From Turnera subulata (lineage: Eukaryota > Streptophyta > Magnoliopsida > Malpighiales > Passifloraceae), in NCBI GenBank assembly GCA_028386065.3, contig JAKUCV010004285.1:1-64000 (forward strand): a stretch of DNA of 64,000 nucleotides. Reading direction: 5' to 3'. Within the stretch, counting starts at the first letter, position 1; every line of letters begins with the position of its first letter. Below, in pieces: positions 10,316 to 22,372 of this stretch. A program made the position numbers and the translations under genes. The notes below the pieces were generated by a model. That model did no database searches. It saw nothing but the letters and a program-made list of their open reading frames with translations, and was not told the origin of the DNA.

Positions 10316-11068
10316 TTTATTTTTGGGGGCTGCTACTGTATCTTGGCTAAAGCCAGGGTACCAAAACCCTGATGATGTGGATCAATATTATTGAAACAAG
10401 CAGATAAAATAATATTAATTATAGTTTAGTCTAATATTATTGAAATATTATAAATTGTCCCCTTATATTCTTTCTCTTTTACTATTATGCACATATCTTA
10501 TATAATTTCCAATTTTAAATGTTAACAGATTGTATTTTTTTTATTTGACACTTATTAGTTTAATTTTTTATAATAAATTTTTGTACATGTAATAAAAATG
10601 TAAAAAATTATAGATAAAAGAATAAAATATGTGAAAAATACTTTTCAAAACTATGAAAAAAATTAAAAGGTTGAGAATAATTCATTCTAATATTCTGTAA
10701 ATATTTTTAGTACTCAAACAAAAATTTTTAAAATTTTTAAAAGCTATAGGACAAATCATTCTATATTCATAGAATTTCATTGAAATTTTTTAAAAATTTA
10801 GAAAGCCATTCTTTTCTTAAAATACATCGGTAAACACACGGACCCAAGGCCGGATCGAACTGAGGCTACTTTGGGCACAACAATAGTGTTATTCCGCTAG
10901 TGGCTGAAAATGCTATTGAATGATATATTTTAATAAAATTTTGTAATTTATTTTTTAAATACGGGACAATCTATTACAAAATTCTATGAATAATTCTAGT
11001 AGTTTATTAAAAAATTTTAAAAAGCTACAAAATAATTTATTTCGGTATTCTATAAAATTTTTTTGTAC

Positions 11069-12907
11069 TTATTTTTTTGATAGAACGAAGATATTATTGC
11101 ATCTTATCAGGTAAAGACAAGAATTAGGAAGCCGTCATCAGATAGATGACAGGCCCTAGAATAAGTCGTAGCCTACAGTATAGAGAGTACATACAACTGG
11201 CACTGTAGCACCCAATGAAAATAAACGCTACCTAGCAACAAACCCAGCTTACGTTACCACCGGTTTAATCGCAGGACCACACCTAGCGAGGGCACTCTCC
11301 GCCCTAATGAGGAGAGCGGATAGATCATACGGGAAACTTGGATGAGTAGCTCTGAACCACAGCAAGGACCTAAATAACACAAGCTCAAACATCCTACTCT
11401 AATCTGCTGCAGTAGCGTCAAAGGCAAGTCTATTTCTTGCCAGCCAGATGTTCCAAACTGTGGTATAAAAGACAACTATCCAGGGAGCTCGAGCACGCAC
11501 CGAGACTACCAATCCCATCCACTGTAAGAAACACTCCTCCAAAGATCTCGGCATGCACCAGGACACCCCCCACCACTCATATATCTTACACTACAGTCTC
11601 CAAACATATCCACAATGACAGAAAAGATGATCCATACTCTCAATCGCTTCGTTACAAAAAGAATAGAAGGCGTTATCGAAAGGAATAATATTATTTCGTA
11701 AGAGAATAGAATGCACTGCCACCCCATTATTTGGGGCCAACCACATGAAGCACTCCACTTTAAGTGGAGCGCAACCTAGCCATACATAGGGTTTGGGCCT
11801 GTTAACCTCCAAATTCCGACACACAAACTCATGGCCCGATTTAACACAGTAGCCTCCACTCGCTTCCTCCTGCCATGACCAACTGTCAACCTCCTCCTGA
11901 TTAAGAACTATATTCTCTAATCGATTTAAAAGCTCTGTAACCTTCTCCAATTCCCAGACAAACAGAGTCCTTCTCCAATTAAAGTCCCATACATTACAAC
12001 CATCAACAATATTAAGCATCGCAGATACAGAAGCAAACTTGTTGTTTGTGATTGAGAATAACCGGGGGTGCAGCTCAGATAAGACCCCATCCCTGAGCCA
12101 ACAATCAGTCCAAAATTTTCAAGATTGCCCATCATTCACGTTCACAAGAAGTCTCGCTCCTAATCTTNNNNNNNNNNNNNNNNNNNNNNNNNNNNNNNNN
12201 NNNNNNNNNNNNNNNNNNNNNNNNNNNNNNNNNNNNNNNNNNNNNNNNNNNNNNNNNNNNNNNNNNNNNNNNNNNNNNNNNNNNNNNNNNNNNNNNNNNN
12301 NNNNNNNNNNNNNNNNNNNNNNNNNNNNNNNNNNNNNNNNNNNNNNNNNNNNNNNNNNNNNNNNNNNNNNNNNNNNNNNNNNNNNNNNNNNNNNNNNNNN
12401 NNNNNNNNNNNNNNNNNNNNNNNNNNNNNCTTCCCTTTTAGCCTTCTTGATATGATGCACAATTTCCGAGGCAGAGAAGGCACAATCGAGGATTTGTCTC
12501 CCATCAATAAATGCGAATTGATTTGGGCTAATCAGCACCTGCATGACCGATCTCAGCCTTTTGGAAAGAATCTTGGCGATGATTTTGTAGATGCCATGTA
12601 TAAGACAGATTGGTCTATAATCCTCAAAGCCCGCAGCCTCAGATTTCTTTGGAATTAAGCAAATAAAGCCCCTATTCAATCCTTTTGGCATCCTCCCTAT
12701 TTTCAGAAACTCATTGATGAAATCTAGCAAATCCTCATTAATTAGCTCCCAAGCCCTCTTATAGAAATTCATATTAAAACCATCCGGTCCCGGAGATTTA
12801 TTGCCATCACATTCCCAAATTACCTCCTTCACTTCCTCCTTACAAACAGGTTTTTCCAACAATTTAACTTGATCTACAGAAAGTCTTTTAACGGGAATAT
12901 CACCCCA
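11069..12907 (-). pseudogene. 5'-truncated L1-type LINE: reverse transcriptase and zinc-binding domain
   Basis: Minus-strand frames give an L1-like reverse transcriptase N-terminal half (12862 down to 12430) with SPGPDGFNMNFYKRAWELI, FICLIPKK and DYRPICLI. After a 262-base gap (12168-12429) come pieces of the reverse-transcriptase zinc-binding domain, with the conserved order SGGYCVKSGHE, WLGCAPLKVECFMWL and HLFCHCGY at 12019-11591. The frame breaks around 12000-12135 and near 11600. Endonuclease and ORF1 are missing because the copy is 5'-truncated. The 3' end is near the T run at about 11068. I found no clear target duplication. The element is dead. Confidence 0.8.
12168..12429. other. Assembly gap (262 N)
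   Basis: Unknown bases inside the LINE. The missing stretch corresponds to the catalytic core of its reverse transcriptase, so the presence of the active-site motif cannot be judged. Confidence 0.95.
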
Positions 12908-13244
12908 CTAGATCTGCAGAAAGTCTTTTACAAATTTCCTAACGAAATACTAACAATATTTATAAGACTGTGGAATGAAAAATTCTATAATTATTTAGCT
13001 TTTTAAATAACCTATTTAAAATTTTATAGAATATTAATTATTCTATTGCTCTTAAAATTTTAAAAATTGCCGATGAAATAGTGAAAATTTTGGAATGGAT
13101 TATTCTATATTTATAATTTTTTTAAAAAAATTCAACTAAATGCTGAAAATATCCATCAAAATATTCTGTAAATATTTTAATATTTATAAATTCTATAAGA
13201 AAATTCATTCTAATATCCTATGAATATTCACAGTATTTTATCAA

Positions 13245-13341
13245 TGGGCTTGTAGCTCTTTGGCACTCTTGTGTCAAAAGCACAAGAGGGGTGAGGTTTC
13301 GGTTCAAGTCTCACTCTCCTCGACTAGTATAAAAAAAAAAA
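13245..13341 (+). mobile_element. Short tRNA-derived SINE
   Basis: An A-box-like GTAGCTCTTTGGC (13252-13264), a B-box GGTTCAAGTCT (13311-13321) and a terminal A run (13331-13341) are in the order and spacing of a pol III SINE of about 95 bp. A possible short duplication GTATTTTA lies on both sides (13232-13239 and 13354-13361). It is unlike the other two SINEs in the window. Confidence 0.6.
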
Positions 13342-14366
13342 GAGAGAACAATGTATTTTAATGTGCTGTGAATATTTTCAATTTTTTATTAAAATTTATA
13401 AAGAAATTTTTAAACTATAGAGTAATTCATTTCAATATTTTATGAAAATTTTAATATTTCATTGAAAAATTTAATAATTTATGGGCCATATAATAATTCA
13501 CATATTAATTTAACAAATATTTTAATTGTTTCATTGAAAAAAATTAAAATTTTGAAAGCTAAAGAATAATTCATGTCATAATTTCATAAATATTCTAGTT
13601 TTTCTTTGAAAGCTTTTTAAAAATTTTTATATATACTAAAAATAAAACATGACATAAACTATTTTTTATAATAATAAATAAAAAAATTTTCATATAGTTG
13701 AAATTACATCTAGGCGGTTTGGTATTGCGTAACCATTACTTGTTTCACGTAAAATTGTGCGAATGAATTATTCTATAATTATTTAGAATTTTCTAATGAA
13801 ATACTAACAATATTTATCAGATTATGGAATGAATTTTTCTATAATTATTTGTCTTTTCATATAACATGTATAAAACACTTATAAAATAATTTGAATAAAT
13901 TATTTTGCTGCTCTTAGAATTTTTAAAATTTTTAATAAAATAGTAAAAATTTTGGAAAGGAATATTTTATATCTTTTAAATTTTTTAAAAATTTTCAACT
14001 AAATAATAAGAATATTCATCCAAATATGGAATGAATTATTCATTAGAACTTCAAATTTACAAAAAAAATGAAATATAAAAAATATTTATTAAATCATGAA
14101 TTATTTCCTTTTAAAAAATGACATTAAAAAATTTCAGCGTAATCCACATTCCAAAATAATAATTTCACAATATTATATAGTCTTTATTGTAATTTGTAAT
14201 AACAATGAGTGATTTTGGTAATTATTAAAAATTAGAGGGCTATTCTATAAAATTATGAAAGTATTAAAATAATAATTTATTTCAAAAAATTCTATTGGTC
14301 CACATCAGCCTGGGTTTTGGTACCCCATACGTTGGCCAAGGTGCCGTAGAATTTACCTTTATTTTT

Positions 14367-17033
14367 TAGTCATATTTTGTATATCCAAAGATAACATACA
14401 TGTCTAATTAAATATATTAATTTATCAATTATGTTAAATCTACTCAAGCATCAATTACGATTTTGGTTGTATTGGTATATTTTCCAAAGGAAATTATCAA
14501 TATATACATAATGTATGTAGATTGAAATAATGAATTGTCTAACTATATTAGATTTACGATATTAAGCTACTCTTCATTCGCAAGCTTAAATTGTTATTAA
14601 GTTATACGGACTTGACGATTTATGAGACAAGTCTAGCTTCATTTAAGTTCTTAGAATCTAGACTTATTACCTTTAATCGGTAAGCCCACTGCTCTTATTG
14701 ATTAAAGCAGTACTAACGAAAGCATTTTAAAAAAAAACTTTCTATAAAGCAAGGGAAAGATGAACATGCTAAGCTTTATGTTTATACGAATGATTATGAA
14801 GAGTAATATTAAGTCATATCTCTAGAATGTCTATTTTAGTAGCAAGATTGTATAGTATGAGAATAATTGTGAATGGTTATTTCCTTGTACAATTTATTGA
14901 TCTTTTCTTGCCCATTGAGTGTAGTCCATTCTATTTTCTATAAAGCAAAAGAGAAATAGAGTGTGACATAATTGAAGGCATGCTTGCTTAGAAAGAGGCG
15001 AGACTTAAGAACAAAGAAATCATACAATGATCTCATATGTTGCTCAAGAGCTAATAAGAAAAAAAGAACTAGGAAAGAAAGGTGAAAAGAGCTATAATGG
15101 ATCATTGAAAATCAATGGATCGTTTGCTCAAATTCACAATAACGAATAATGATAAGTGTCATTAAGAAATGCAGGCACTATTATGTGGATTGTCTTAATT
15201 ACAAGACATGGTTCAAAACGGAAAAGATAAGCTCAATGCTTGAATATGTTTTGAATCAATTTAATTAAAGTTCATTATATTTCCTAGTAGATTATGTGGA
15301 TGTAACATCTATATTTGAGCTTGATGCAAAATTTATGTTTATGTAGGATGCCAATATAATGCTCCAATAGAGGCCATCAAAACTTTTTGCATTCTTTTAC
15401 AGTGAACACCATCAAGTATTTTTAAGTATCGATTAAATACTCATTACTTTAAAATCTTGATTTATTTTTCAAAATTTGATTTTGTATGTTTACAAAATTA
15501 AGAATGGGTGTTCAGCATGTAGAAAATTTTATTTTAATATTTTTGGTACTTTAGGATGGCCTTCGTAAAGTGGATATTGGTTCCTTTCATATAGATATTT
15601 TATTAATTTTGCATCATAATGATTGTTCAAAATGTAGAATAGGTGATGGAAATTTTACTCACTTGTGGCATAAAGATTTAGACATATGTCTAAAAAAAAA
15701 ATACAAAGATTAATAAATAATGAAATCCTATTAGCTAGATTTTATTAATCTTGGCAATTATGTGGTTTGTATTAAGAAAACAAACTAGACACGCTTAAGA
15801 AAAATTAGCCACAAACACCTAGCTCTTGAGGTTATATGAAGACATGTGATCTTTTGATGTATCAATTTCTATTAATAATCTTGATCATCTTTACCAGTGT
15901 CTTTTCACATTATGTTTTGGTGTGTCTATTGTATGTAAAATCTCAATTGATAAATGACTTAAATATATTTATCAATAAAGTTGAGAAGCAAATAGACAAA
16001 ATGGTGAAAACATTAGGACTGATAGAGATGATAAGTATGATGAGAAGCATAATAAATTTGGACAAATTGTTGGTCCATTTGTTAGATTTTTTGAAAAGCA
16101 TGACATGATGGTACATTGCAACTGAATTTAGTTGCTGAGAGATGAAATGTACCATTATGGAAATTGTTATGAGCATAATGAGTAATTTATTATAACCCTT
16201 ATCATCATGGATATATACCTTGAAACTCACCATTTGGTTATTAGATAAGTTTCTATTATGATGATTCCAAGACTCATTTTGAGCTTTGGATAAATAAAAC
16301 AATTTAGTCTAAAGCACCTGTATGTATGAGGTTGCTTGGTGAAGTGAGGATTTATGATCCATGTGTAAATATACTGGGCTTATGAACATCCAATATATTT
16401 ATTGGTTATCCAGACGGTGATATATTTAGTTGTTCTAACTATTTTATCAGAATGAATGAAACTGAGATTGCAAGTTTCATTAAGAATGGTGACATTAGTG
16501 GGAGTGGAAAATTTTTAAAGGTAAAGGTTTATAAAGCCTTGTTACATAGCTATGTACAAGTGACATTTACTAGAGTTGTTGTTTCTGTAATTGTCGATCA
16601 ATCTGACAATCTATTTAGAACAACAAAATTTTCCTACTCATAATGATATAATCGTCATCAATGAATCTGCAATAATTGAATCTCAGTAAATAAATCATAA
16701 AAGATCATATTAAGATGATCTCATAAATCAAGAATATTTATGATTTCATATGATCTTATGATTTATTTACAACAGGCTGAATTTGACGTGAGATAAATGA
16801 AGGTTCAGTTTCATTTTAAGCCATAATAATTTTGAAATGTGGTTGAATGTCATGAAAGATGAGTTGAAATGAACAGATTACAACTAAGTTTGGAATTTAG
16901 TAGAGTTGCCAAAATTATGTGAAAGAGTTGTGTATTATGGGTCTTTAAGACGAAACACGACTTTATTGGCAATATCGAAAAATATAAGGCCAAATCAGTT
17001 TTCTAGTATTATACTCAGTAAGATGGCATTACC
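14367..17033 (+). pseudogene. Copia element A gag-pol, 5' part (gag end, pre-integrase, integrase), decayed
   Basis: Copia homology can be read across several frames. A zinc-knuckle-like remnant lies around 15155-15230. A GAG-pre-integrase remnant with THLWHKDLDI is near 15655-15700, followed by LDFINLGNYVVCIKK. Integrase remnants occupy 15840-16120; in a second frame the conserved IRTDRDDKYDEKH block marks one catalytic aspartate region. The domain tail GEVRIYDPCVN and ETEIASFIKNGDISGSGK runs to about 16640. Frameshifts and stops are frequent, so this is a relic. The gypsy-type element interrupts it at 17034, and the reverse transcriptase resumes at 25509. Confidence 0.75.
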
Positions 17034-19995
17034 TAAAACGCCACGACCCGTATTTACCATAGACAGTAAACACGTACTAGAACTGTGACAACCCAACTAG
17101 ACAAAGCCCAGCATACAGTGTACACAACAGATATCCGGGCTCAACAGCCCATAACAAAAACAACAATAATAACTCAACCGGCCCAATGGCCCAACAATAG
17201 TAAAAACAATGCACAGCGGAAGACTTAATAATTCACAAAACACTGTATGTGACACTGATGCAAACTATGGATCCAAGCCCTGTCCAAGGGATAACGCCGC
17301 AGCCTGTCTGGAATGCATCAAACTTGTACCACAAATAACTCTTCCTACGGGATGAAAGCCCGCAGGTGAGGGGTGAGTCCGAAGTGCTCACCAACCAAGG
17401 ATAAACAGAGAAATGCAAGCAACTATAATACTTCAAAGAAGAAATACAGACAATAGTCACAACCATACCAAAGGCAATACTGTACCAGACAGACCAAACT
17501 TATTATTCTGGCCCCTTCACGGATAAGCTAAGGTCGTACCAGGCTATCAACCTGTTTATGGTGCCAGATCAAAAAGAACCCGGGATCAACATCCCAATAT
17601 CAAATCTCCGGGATCAACATCCCAATAACAATCTCAGGGATCAACATCCCAATCACAATTTCAGGGATCAACATCCCAGTCAAACCGGCATCAACATGCC
17701 CATCACAAGTAACCCAGATCATGGCCACCACAAAACCGTCTCAAACAATTCGGTCGTGCCTTTACTTACCACGTGTCAATTAAATCATCATTTCAAATCA
17801 ATCACCAATTTTCATTTTCTTTTTCCCAATTTTCCATTTCATAATTTATTCCAATTATCCAATCACGACACAGTCCTCCGACAACAATCACAATATCCAT
17901 AACAATCAAATAATTATCCAACTTCCTATTAGCTCAAGTTATACAACAGACCAATCCATCAACAGTTTCATAAGACCAATTACTCACAGTCCAACATCAT
18001 TCACAACACAGTATCCAAGAAACCAATAACAGTCAACACAGCGGTTCAATCAAGCAAATCAACATCATAGCAACAACAACAACAATAACCAAAGCAGCCA
18101 AATAGCCAACACAATTCCATATTATCAAATATCCAACAACAATACATATAACACCAATTATTCACAATTAACAGTTCATCACACTATCCACTCGACCAAT
18201 AACATAGTCCAACAACAGCAACATCAATAACCATAACAGTCAAATAACCAACAATGACCATCTCTATAGTCCAATCAAACAACAAAACACACAAAGTATT
18301 ACAGGCACATATCAAGGGTTATCCATCCTCACCTTAGCCGATTACTCAACTCTGAAAACATCAATCGGTCCAAAGCCGGTTCTACAGGAACTTCTCGATA
18401 TCGACTCCTATATAACAAATAACAAATACACACATAAGATGCACATAATCGCTATGCTATGATGCCAAAACTGCGAAATAACCCATCCCGGTTCATGTCC
18501 TTTATTATCATTTTTTTCCGAAAATATTATACCGTGCGTATATCCGAATATAATTTCGGTATTTAATACCTTAATTTAAAACTTTTTTAAAAATATTTTC
18601 ATAAATTAATTATACTTTTTCCAAAAAATAATCACCATAATTTTCTGGAAAATATAACATATGTATATATATTTTTTCCAAAATATTTTTCATAAAATAT
18701 ATTACTTGCCGATAATAATTATCCAAATATTATTATATTAGAAGACCATATTTCCAGTAAATATAATTATATGAATTTATTTTCCTGAATACGAATTTAC
18801 GTATACACATATATATTTCCAAAAGTTATTCCCAAAATAATTTTCACAAGAATTATATATATTTTTCCTAATCATGTTAGTGGGATTACGACTGGTCGGC
18901 AAAAAGATAATTTAAAAGTATGCTAATTTGTTATGATGATTACATAGTATTATTCTACGTGGAATAAAATTGTTAGTGTCCAGCTTTTAATCAATTACCG
19001 AAACCTTGGCCCGAAGTTTATTTCTAACTTGTTGAATTCTAAACTATCAGCCCAACTCTTCAAGCCCACTACTAAACCATTAGAATTATCCTTGCCTTCC
19101 CCTCCTAACGAACCAGCTCTGGACTCAAACTGCAAGCACCACCTCACCCATCCACTTGTATGTCTAAAGCATAAAAGCTATCTAGAGTTGATGCCCTAAC
19201 GATTAAGATGGAAAGGAAAAAAAAAAAAGTAGTCAAGCAAGGTAGTTTGGCACAAAGTTGGCTCACCTTGCAGCAATGGTGTCGTGGGGTTCCTCCTCAA
19301 TGACGACCGCAACTACAGTACCAAGACTAGAGAACTGTGAGGGAGTTAATGGTGCCTTGATGCATGGTTGAAGGAGGTGAAGTGCAGGTGCAAAAATGTG
19401 GCGTTGATGGTTGTTTTATAATTATTATATAAGCAAGAGGAAGCTGGCAAAAGCTTGAGAAAAGGAAGTAAGGAAGGCTAAGTATGGTGTTTGTAGGTGA
19501 TGAGCAGAGGAGGCAGGGGTTCCTTTCGTTCTTTTTTTTTTTTATAGAATTGGTTTCATGTTTCCAGACGAAGAATTTGGCAGGTAGAAGAAATAATGGT
19601 GGTGCAGGGGAGTGGCTTCATCAAGCAGGAAAAGGACGAGGTACACGGGCATCACAAGCCATTCACAGGCTTAACAGGAGGAAGCCATCACAAGCAGCAC
19701 AGGTAAGTGGCAGCTCCACTTTGCAGGGCTGTGTCCAAAACGGACCAGAAAATAACTAATACACCCACTAAGTTATTTCTGGTGTGATTTTTCCGAAGAT
19801 CCGGGACCCGAAAAATACCAACTTAGGTCCGAAAAATCCACGGAAAAATCATGAGCGCGGGAAAACTTTCGGTTTCGAAAAACGACGCTCGATTTACCTT
19901 GAATTAATTACCCAAGATTAATTCTTTCGGTAAATCACTGTAGAAAGACTTTTACAGTTCGATAATAATCCAAAATTTTTACCTGGGCTGTTACA
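17034..19995 (-). mobile_element. 3' LTR of the gypsy-type element
   Basis: About 2.96 kb, closely similar to 22387-25508. It differs by a shorter repeat array (17580-17700), a missing segment of about 45 bp equivalent to 22856-22901, and scattered substitutions. Its outer end reads TAAAACGCC in place of TGAAACGCC. Confidence 0.9.
17580..17715. repeat. Hairpin-forming 27-bp tandem repeat, 3' LTR copy
   Basis: About four units with the core GGGATCAACATCCC (stem GGGAT/ATCCC, loop CAAC), followed by a related unit GGCATCAACATGCC in which both stem arms have changed together. The 5' LTR has about eight units at 22981-23190. Confidence 0.85.
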
Positions 19996-20010
19996 GTCTA
20001 CCCACCTTAA
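19996..20010 (-). other. Polypurine tract of the gypsy-type element
   Basis: The minus strand reads TTTAAGGTGGGTAGAC directly before the 3' LTR start TGTAACAG at 19995. The position and purine bias fit the plus-strand primer. Confidence 0.65.
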
Positions 20011-20139
20011 AAAGAAATTCGTCCCCGAAATTCCGTCTTATCCATGGGTCCTACCACGATAAGCCTCTGGCACACTCTGCCATGTGTCCAAACTCAACAT
20101 GAAATACCGCTTATACCCTTAAGCGACATATCCTCCGCT

Positions 20140-20147
20140 TATAAATA
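20140..20147 (+). promoter_or_regulatory. TATA box of the small antisense ORF
   Basis: TATAAATA lies about 40 bp before the first in-frame candidate start (ACG at 20182) and runs antisense to the host LTR element. The implied leader is very short if that start is used. Confidence 0.45.
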
Positions 20148-20181
20148 CCAAACCTCATAACTGAGACACTCACTCTCAGCC

Positions 20182-20559
20182 ACGGACTCTCCACTGAGGT
20201 CAAGAACCACCTCAGACTCCGAGAACAACAGCTACATCGGCGGCACTGCCTTCCCGACAAGCTCCGATGAAGAACCTCCGAAGAAGCAGTTCAAGACAAA
20301 CATCATCGGCTTGAAAGAGCACATGGTCGTCTCCCCAAAACGGCGAAAGAAGCGTGCCGGCAAGAAGGCTGAAGATCGAAAGGGCAAGGCGACGGCTGAA
20401 AGCAGTACTCCGCAGCAGACTCTGACGCAGCTGAACGTCTCACTGAAGAAGATCAGCTCGGCGGTGTTGCAGATCGAACTGGCATGCGCGGAACTCTTCC
20501 CTCACGTGAAAAATGTCCAAAAGCTTTTAAAAGACTTAGAGAAGCATGTAACTCAATAG
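20182..20559 (+). CDS. Small basic coiled-coil protein encoded antisense in the gypsy-type element
   Basis: The frame is open from 20161 to the stop at 20557-20559. The first ATG in frame is at 20323, giving 78 residues. Upstream codons still look protein-like (an acidic/serine patch SSDEEPPKKQFK), and GCCACGGAC at 20179-20187 has the context of a plant start with ACG in place of ATG. From ACG the product is about 125 residues. A short out-of-frame uORF begins at 20267. The protein has a basic, nuclear-signal-like run (PKRRKKRAGKKAEDRKGK), then a helical heptad-like region (LTQLNVSLKKISSAVLQIEL, ending LLKDLEKHV). A polyadenylation-type AATAAA follows at about 20595. I do not recognise the family. 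A DNA- or RNA-binding partner of the larger antisense protein is only a guess. Confidence 0.55.
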   Translation, partial: TDSPLRSRTTSDSENNSYIGGTAFPTSSDEEPPKKQFKTNIIGLKEHMVVSPKRRKKRAGKKAEDRKGKATAESSTPQQTLTQLNVSLKKISSAVLQIELACAELFPHVKNVQKLLKDLEKHVTQ

Positions 20560-20789
20560 AGTACTTCTTCTCCGTTTGTAAAGCTATTATGAAATAAATA
20601 AAGTAAGTTTCCTTTTTTTAAATAAAAAACTCTTGTTAAATTGTGAAACTCATGCTAACAGAAAAATAAAAACATTACAAAGCAAAACAAAAATCAACAA
20701 TAAGAATATAAAATCAAATATAAATAAATTAAAAATTAAATCTCGTTTAACCAAAACCAAAATATAAAGAAGTTAAAACAAAACAGGTT

Positions 20790-21000
20790 TTCATGATCGG
20801 TGCTCGTATCGGACGTAAACACCCTCGAACCCAAGAAACGTAACACGTGCAACTAACGGTGACGTTTGTTTCCCTCGTGAAAGAGACGTCCGTTATCTCG
20901 TAAGGTGACGATCACGAGAGCGTCCTGTGTCCCACGAAAGGAACGTTACCCACTTATTCACAAATTCCGCATGAGCCAAAAACGTATGTCAAGCCTTGTA
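20790..21000 (+). promoter_or_regulatory. Candidate upstream promoter region with TGACG/ACGT motifs
   Basis: Within about 200 bp there are several bZIP-type cores: ACACGTGC, GGTGACGTTTG, GAGACGTCCG and GGTGACGATCACG. The region is 300-500 bp upstream of the TATA box at 21311 and downstream of the small ORF. The rest of 20560-21310 shows no recognised gene. Confidence 0.3.
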
Positions 21001-21310
21001 TCCCACCAGGGTGTCCGAACAGGTGTGACCTTGTCGCACATGCACTCCACTCGAGGTGTGGTCCCATCAGTCCAGCCTCAACGGTCACGGATGCATGTGA
21101 TAAAAGATGCAGGAAAATATAAAAAAACCATGAAAAGAAAGTACAATGTAGCCAGAGCGAAAGAAAATCATGAGAGGGAAAAAGGCTGAAAAACTTTGGC
21201 ATTGTAGCCCGAAAAACGTATAAAGTAACAAGAAATAAATGAAACAACGGTAAAAATTTCAAAAAGCAAATCTTGAAAATCGAAAACAGTAATCACGCTC
21301 CCCATAAGAG

Positions 21311-21318
21311 TATAAAAG
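21311..21318 (+). promoter_or_regulatory. TATA box of the large antisense ORF
   Basis: TATAAAAG lies 115 bp before the ATG at 21433, predicting a leader of roughly 85-90 nt with no upstream ATG. The same octamer precedes the paralogue at the left edge. Confidence 0.55.
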
Positions 21319-21432
21319 AAACGGAGCGGTGAGGTGTAAATCATCAAAAGCATTTTAAAAGCAACAAATCATCCAGGCATCCAAAACCACAAAACTCTGA
21401 AAAAACAAAACACCAACACATCCCAAAACAAC

Positions 21433-22116
21433 ATGCCTGCTCCATCATCCGTTTTCTTCGTCGAAGGTGCCAATCTAGGCAGAAGGAACCGTCTGGCCTA
21501 CAGCATGGTCAACGAGCGCCCAGAAGAACTTCCGAACGAGCACGACAGGATGCCGCGTCTGGTCTTCGTCGACGAACTCTACTCATCGCCATTCTTCATC
21601 ACTCCCATGGAAGAGACGTTCTTCCTGGAGGACCACGGCACTCTGAGGACCTCCTACTACGGATCGGCCAACTCCATCATGTTCTTCATCTCCGAAAGAC
21701 TTCAGGAGTTCAACCTAGAGTCCACTTGCCATACCTTGGAGCAAGGTACCTACTACCAACTCTCGATGACGGCCCAGAGCATGCCCAGAGTCACTCGTCT
21801 GCCCGTAACTTGGCCAAAGGCCCGACTACTGGTGTGGAACTGCAGAGGAGTTGCTAGGCGTTCCCAGGAGTTCTCGCGTACTCTGAGGGACCTGAAGAAC
21901 CAATATAAACCAAACATGGTTCTTCTCACAGAGACCCAGTGGCAGCCTCAAGACGATCATGGTCTCATCCCACTCCGGTTCCCTCAAGCAAACCGGTTCG
22001 AGCTTCCAGGCCAGAACAACGCAGGCGGCATGTGGTTCTCGTGGAGCGACAGCATCCAAGTCAACATCAACAATCACCCCAACAGCTTCAGGGTCAACGT
22101 CGTTCCGAGAAGATAA
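21433..22116 (+). CDS. Antisense-ORF protein: novel N-terminal domain fused to half of a LINE-type endonuclease domain
   Basis: 227 residues from a clear ATG, with no internal stop, lying antisense between the LTRs of an element that lacks gag-pol. Residues 1-125 form a domain I do not recognise; its first 57 residues are conserved in the left-edge paralogue. Residues 131-224 match the start of the endonuclease/exonuclease/phosphatase fold as found in plant L1 elements: LLVWNCRGVARRSQEF (Asn136), then MVLLTETQW (Glu167), then NAGGMWFSWSDSIQV. The later catalytic blocks carrying the Asp and His residues are absent. The nuclease is therefore expected to be inactive, perhaps kept for nucleic-acid or protein binding. 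Codon-level comparison with the paralogue shows mostly synonymous change. It could regulate or assist the retroelement in trans; that is inference. Confidence 0.8.
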   Translation: MPAPSSVFFVEGANLGRRNRLAYSMVNERPEELPNEHDRMPRLVFVDELYSSPFFITPMEETFFLEDHGTLRTSYYGSANSIMFFISERLQEFNLESTCHTLEQGTYYQLSMTAQSMPRVTRLPVTWPKARLLVWNCRGVARRSQEFSRTLRDLKNQYKPNMVLLTETQWQPQDDHGLIPLRFPQANRFELPGQNNAGGMWFSWSDSIQVNINNHPNSFRVNVVPRR

Positions 22117-22372
22117 ATGTATTTTTTTTTTATAAAATATCAATGTAATGTTTATCTTTGTAACCAAAATACTAGTATTATTAATAATATTTATATTTTC
22201 GCTTATTTGTGGCATCATTACCTCTTATGTGTATGTTCTGTGACAGCTGGCGTCCCTTGACTGGATCCATAATGCACTAACTAAAATGATATAAAATAAT
22301 AAACAAATAGAGCGAACTATGCAAACAAGGACAACAAACACACAAAGACTGCCCAACAAGACCTAACGCCCG

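Larger units (their letters stand above)
10325..14357. mobile_element. Mutator-like (MULE) non-autonomous element with nested LINE and SINE
   Basis: A perfect 9-bp target duplication TTTATTTTT flanks it (10316-10324 and 14358-14366), as expected for Mutator-type elements. The ends are inverted repeats of roughly 60 bp with shared words CTTGGC, GGTACCAAAACCC and GATGTGG. The left begins GGGGGCTGCTAC and the right, reversed, begins GGTAAATTCTAC. The interior is very AT-rich and made of degenerate repeats around TTCTATAATTATTTAG. No transposase is visible. A LINE (11069-12907) and a SINE (13245-13341) inserted into it. Confidence 0.8.

Noticed and set aside
10805..10915. Possible third tRNA-like SINE (GGATCGAACTGAGG)
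   Set aside because: A B-box-like word is present, but no convincing A box, tail or target duplication.
13245..13341. Functional tRNA gene
   Set aside because: It has A- and B-box-like words but no cloverleaf, and ends in poly(A), so it is a SINE.
15836..16302. Apparent small proteins on both strands
   Set aside because: Fragments of the decayed integrase of copia element A and their antisense shadows.
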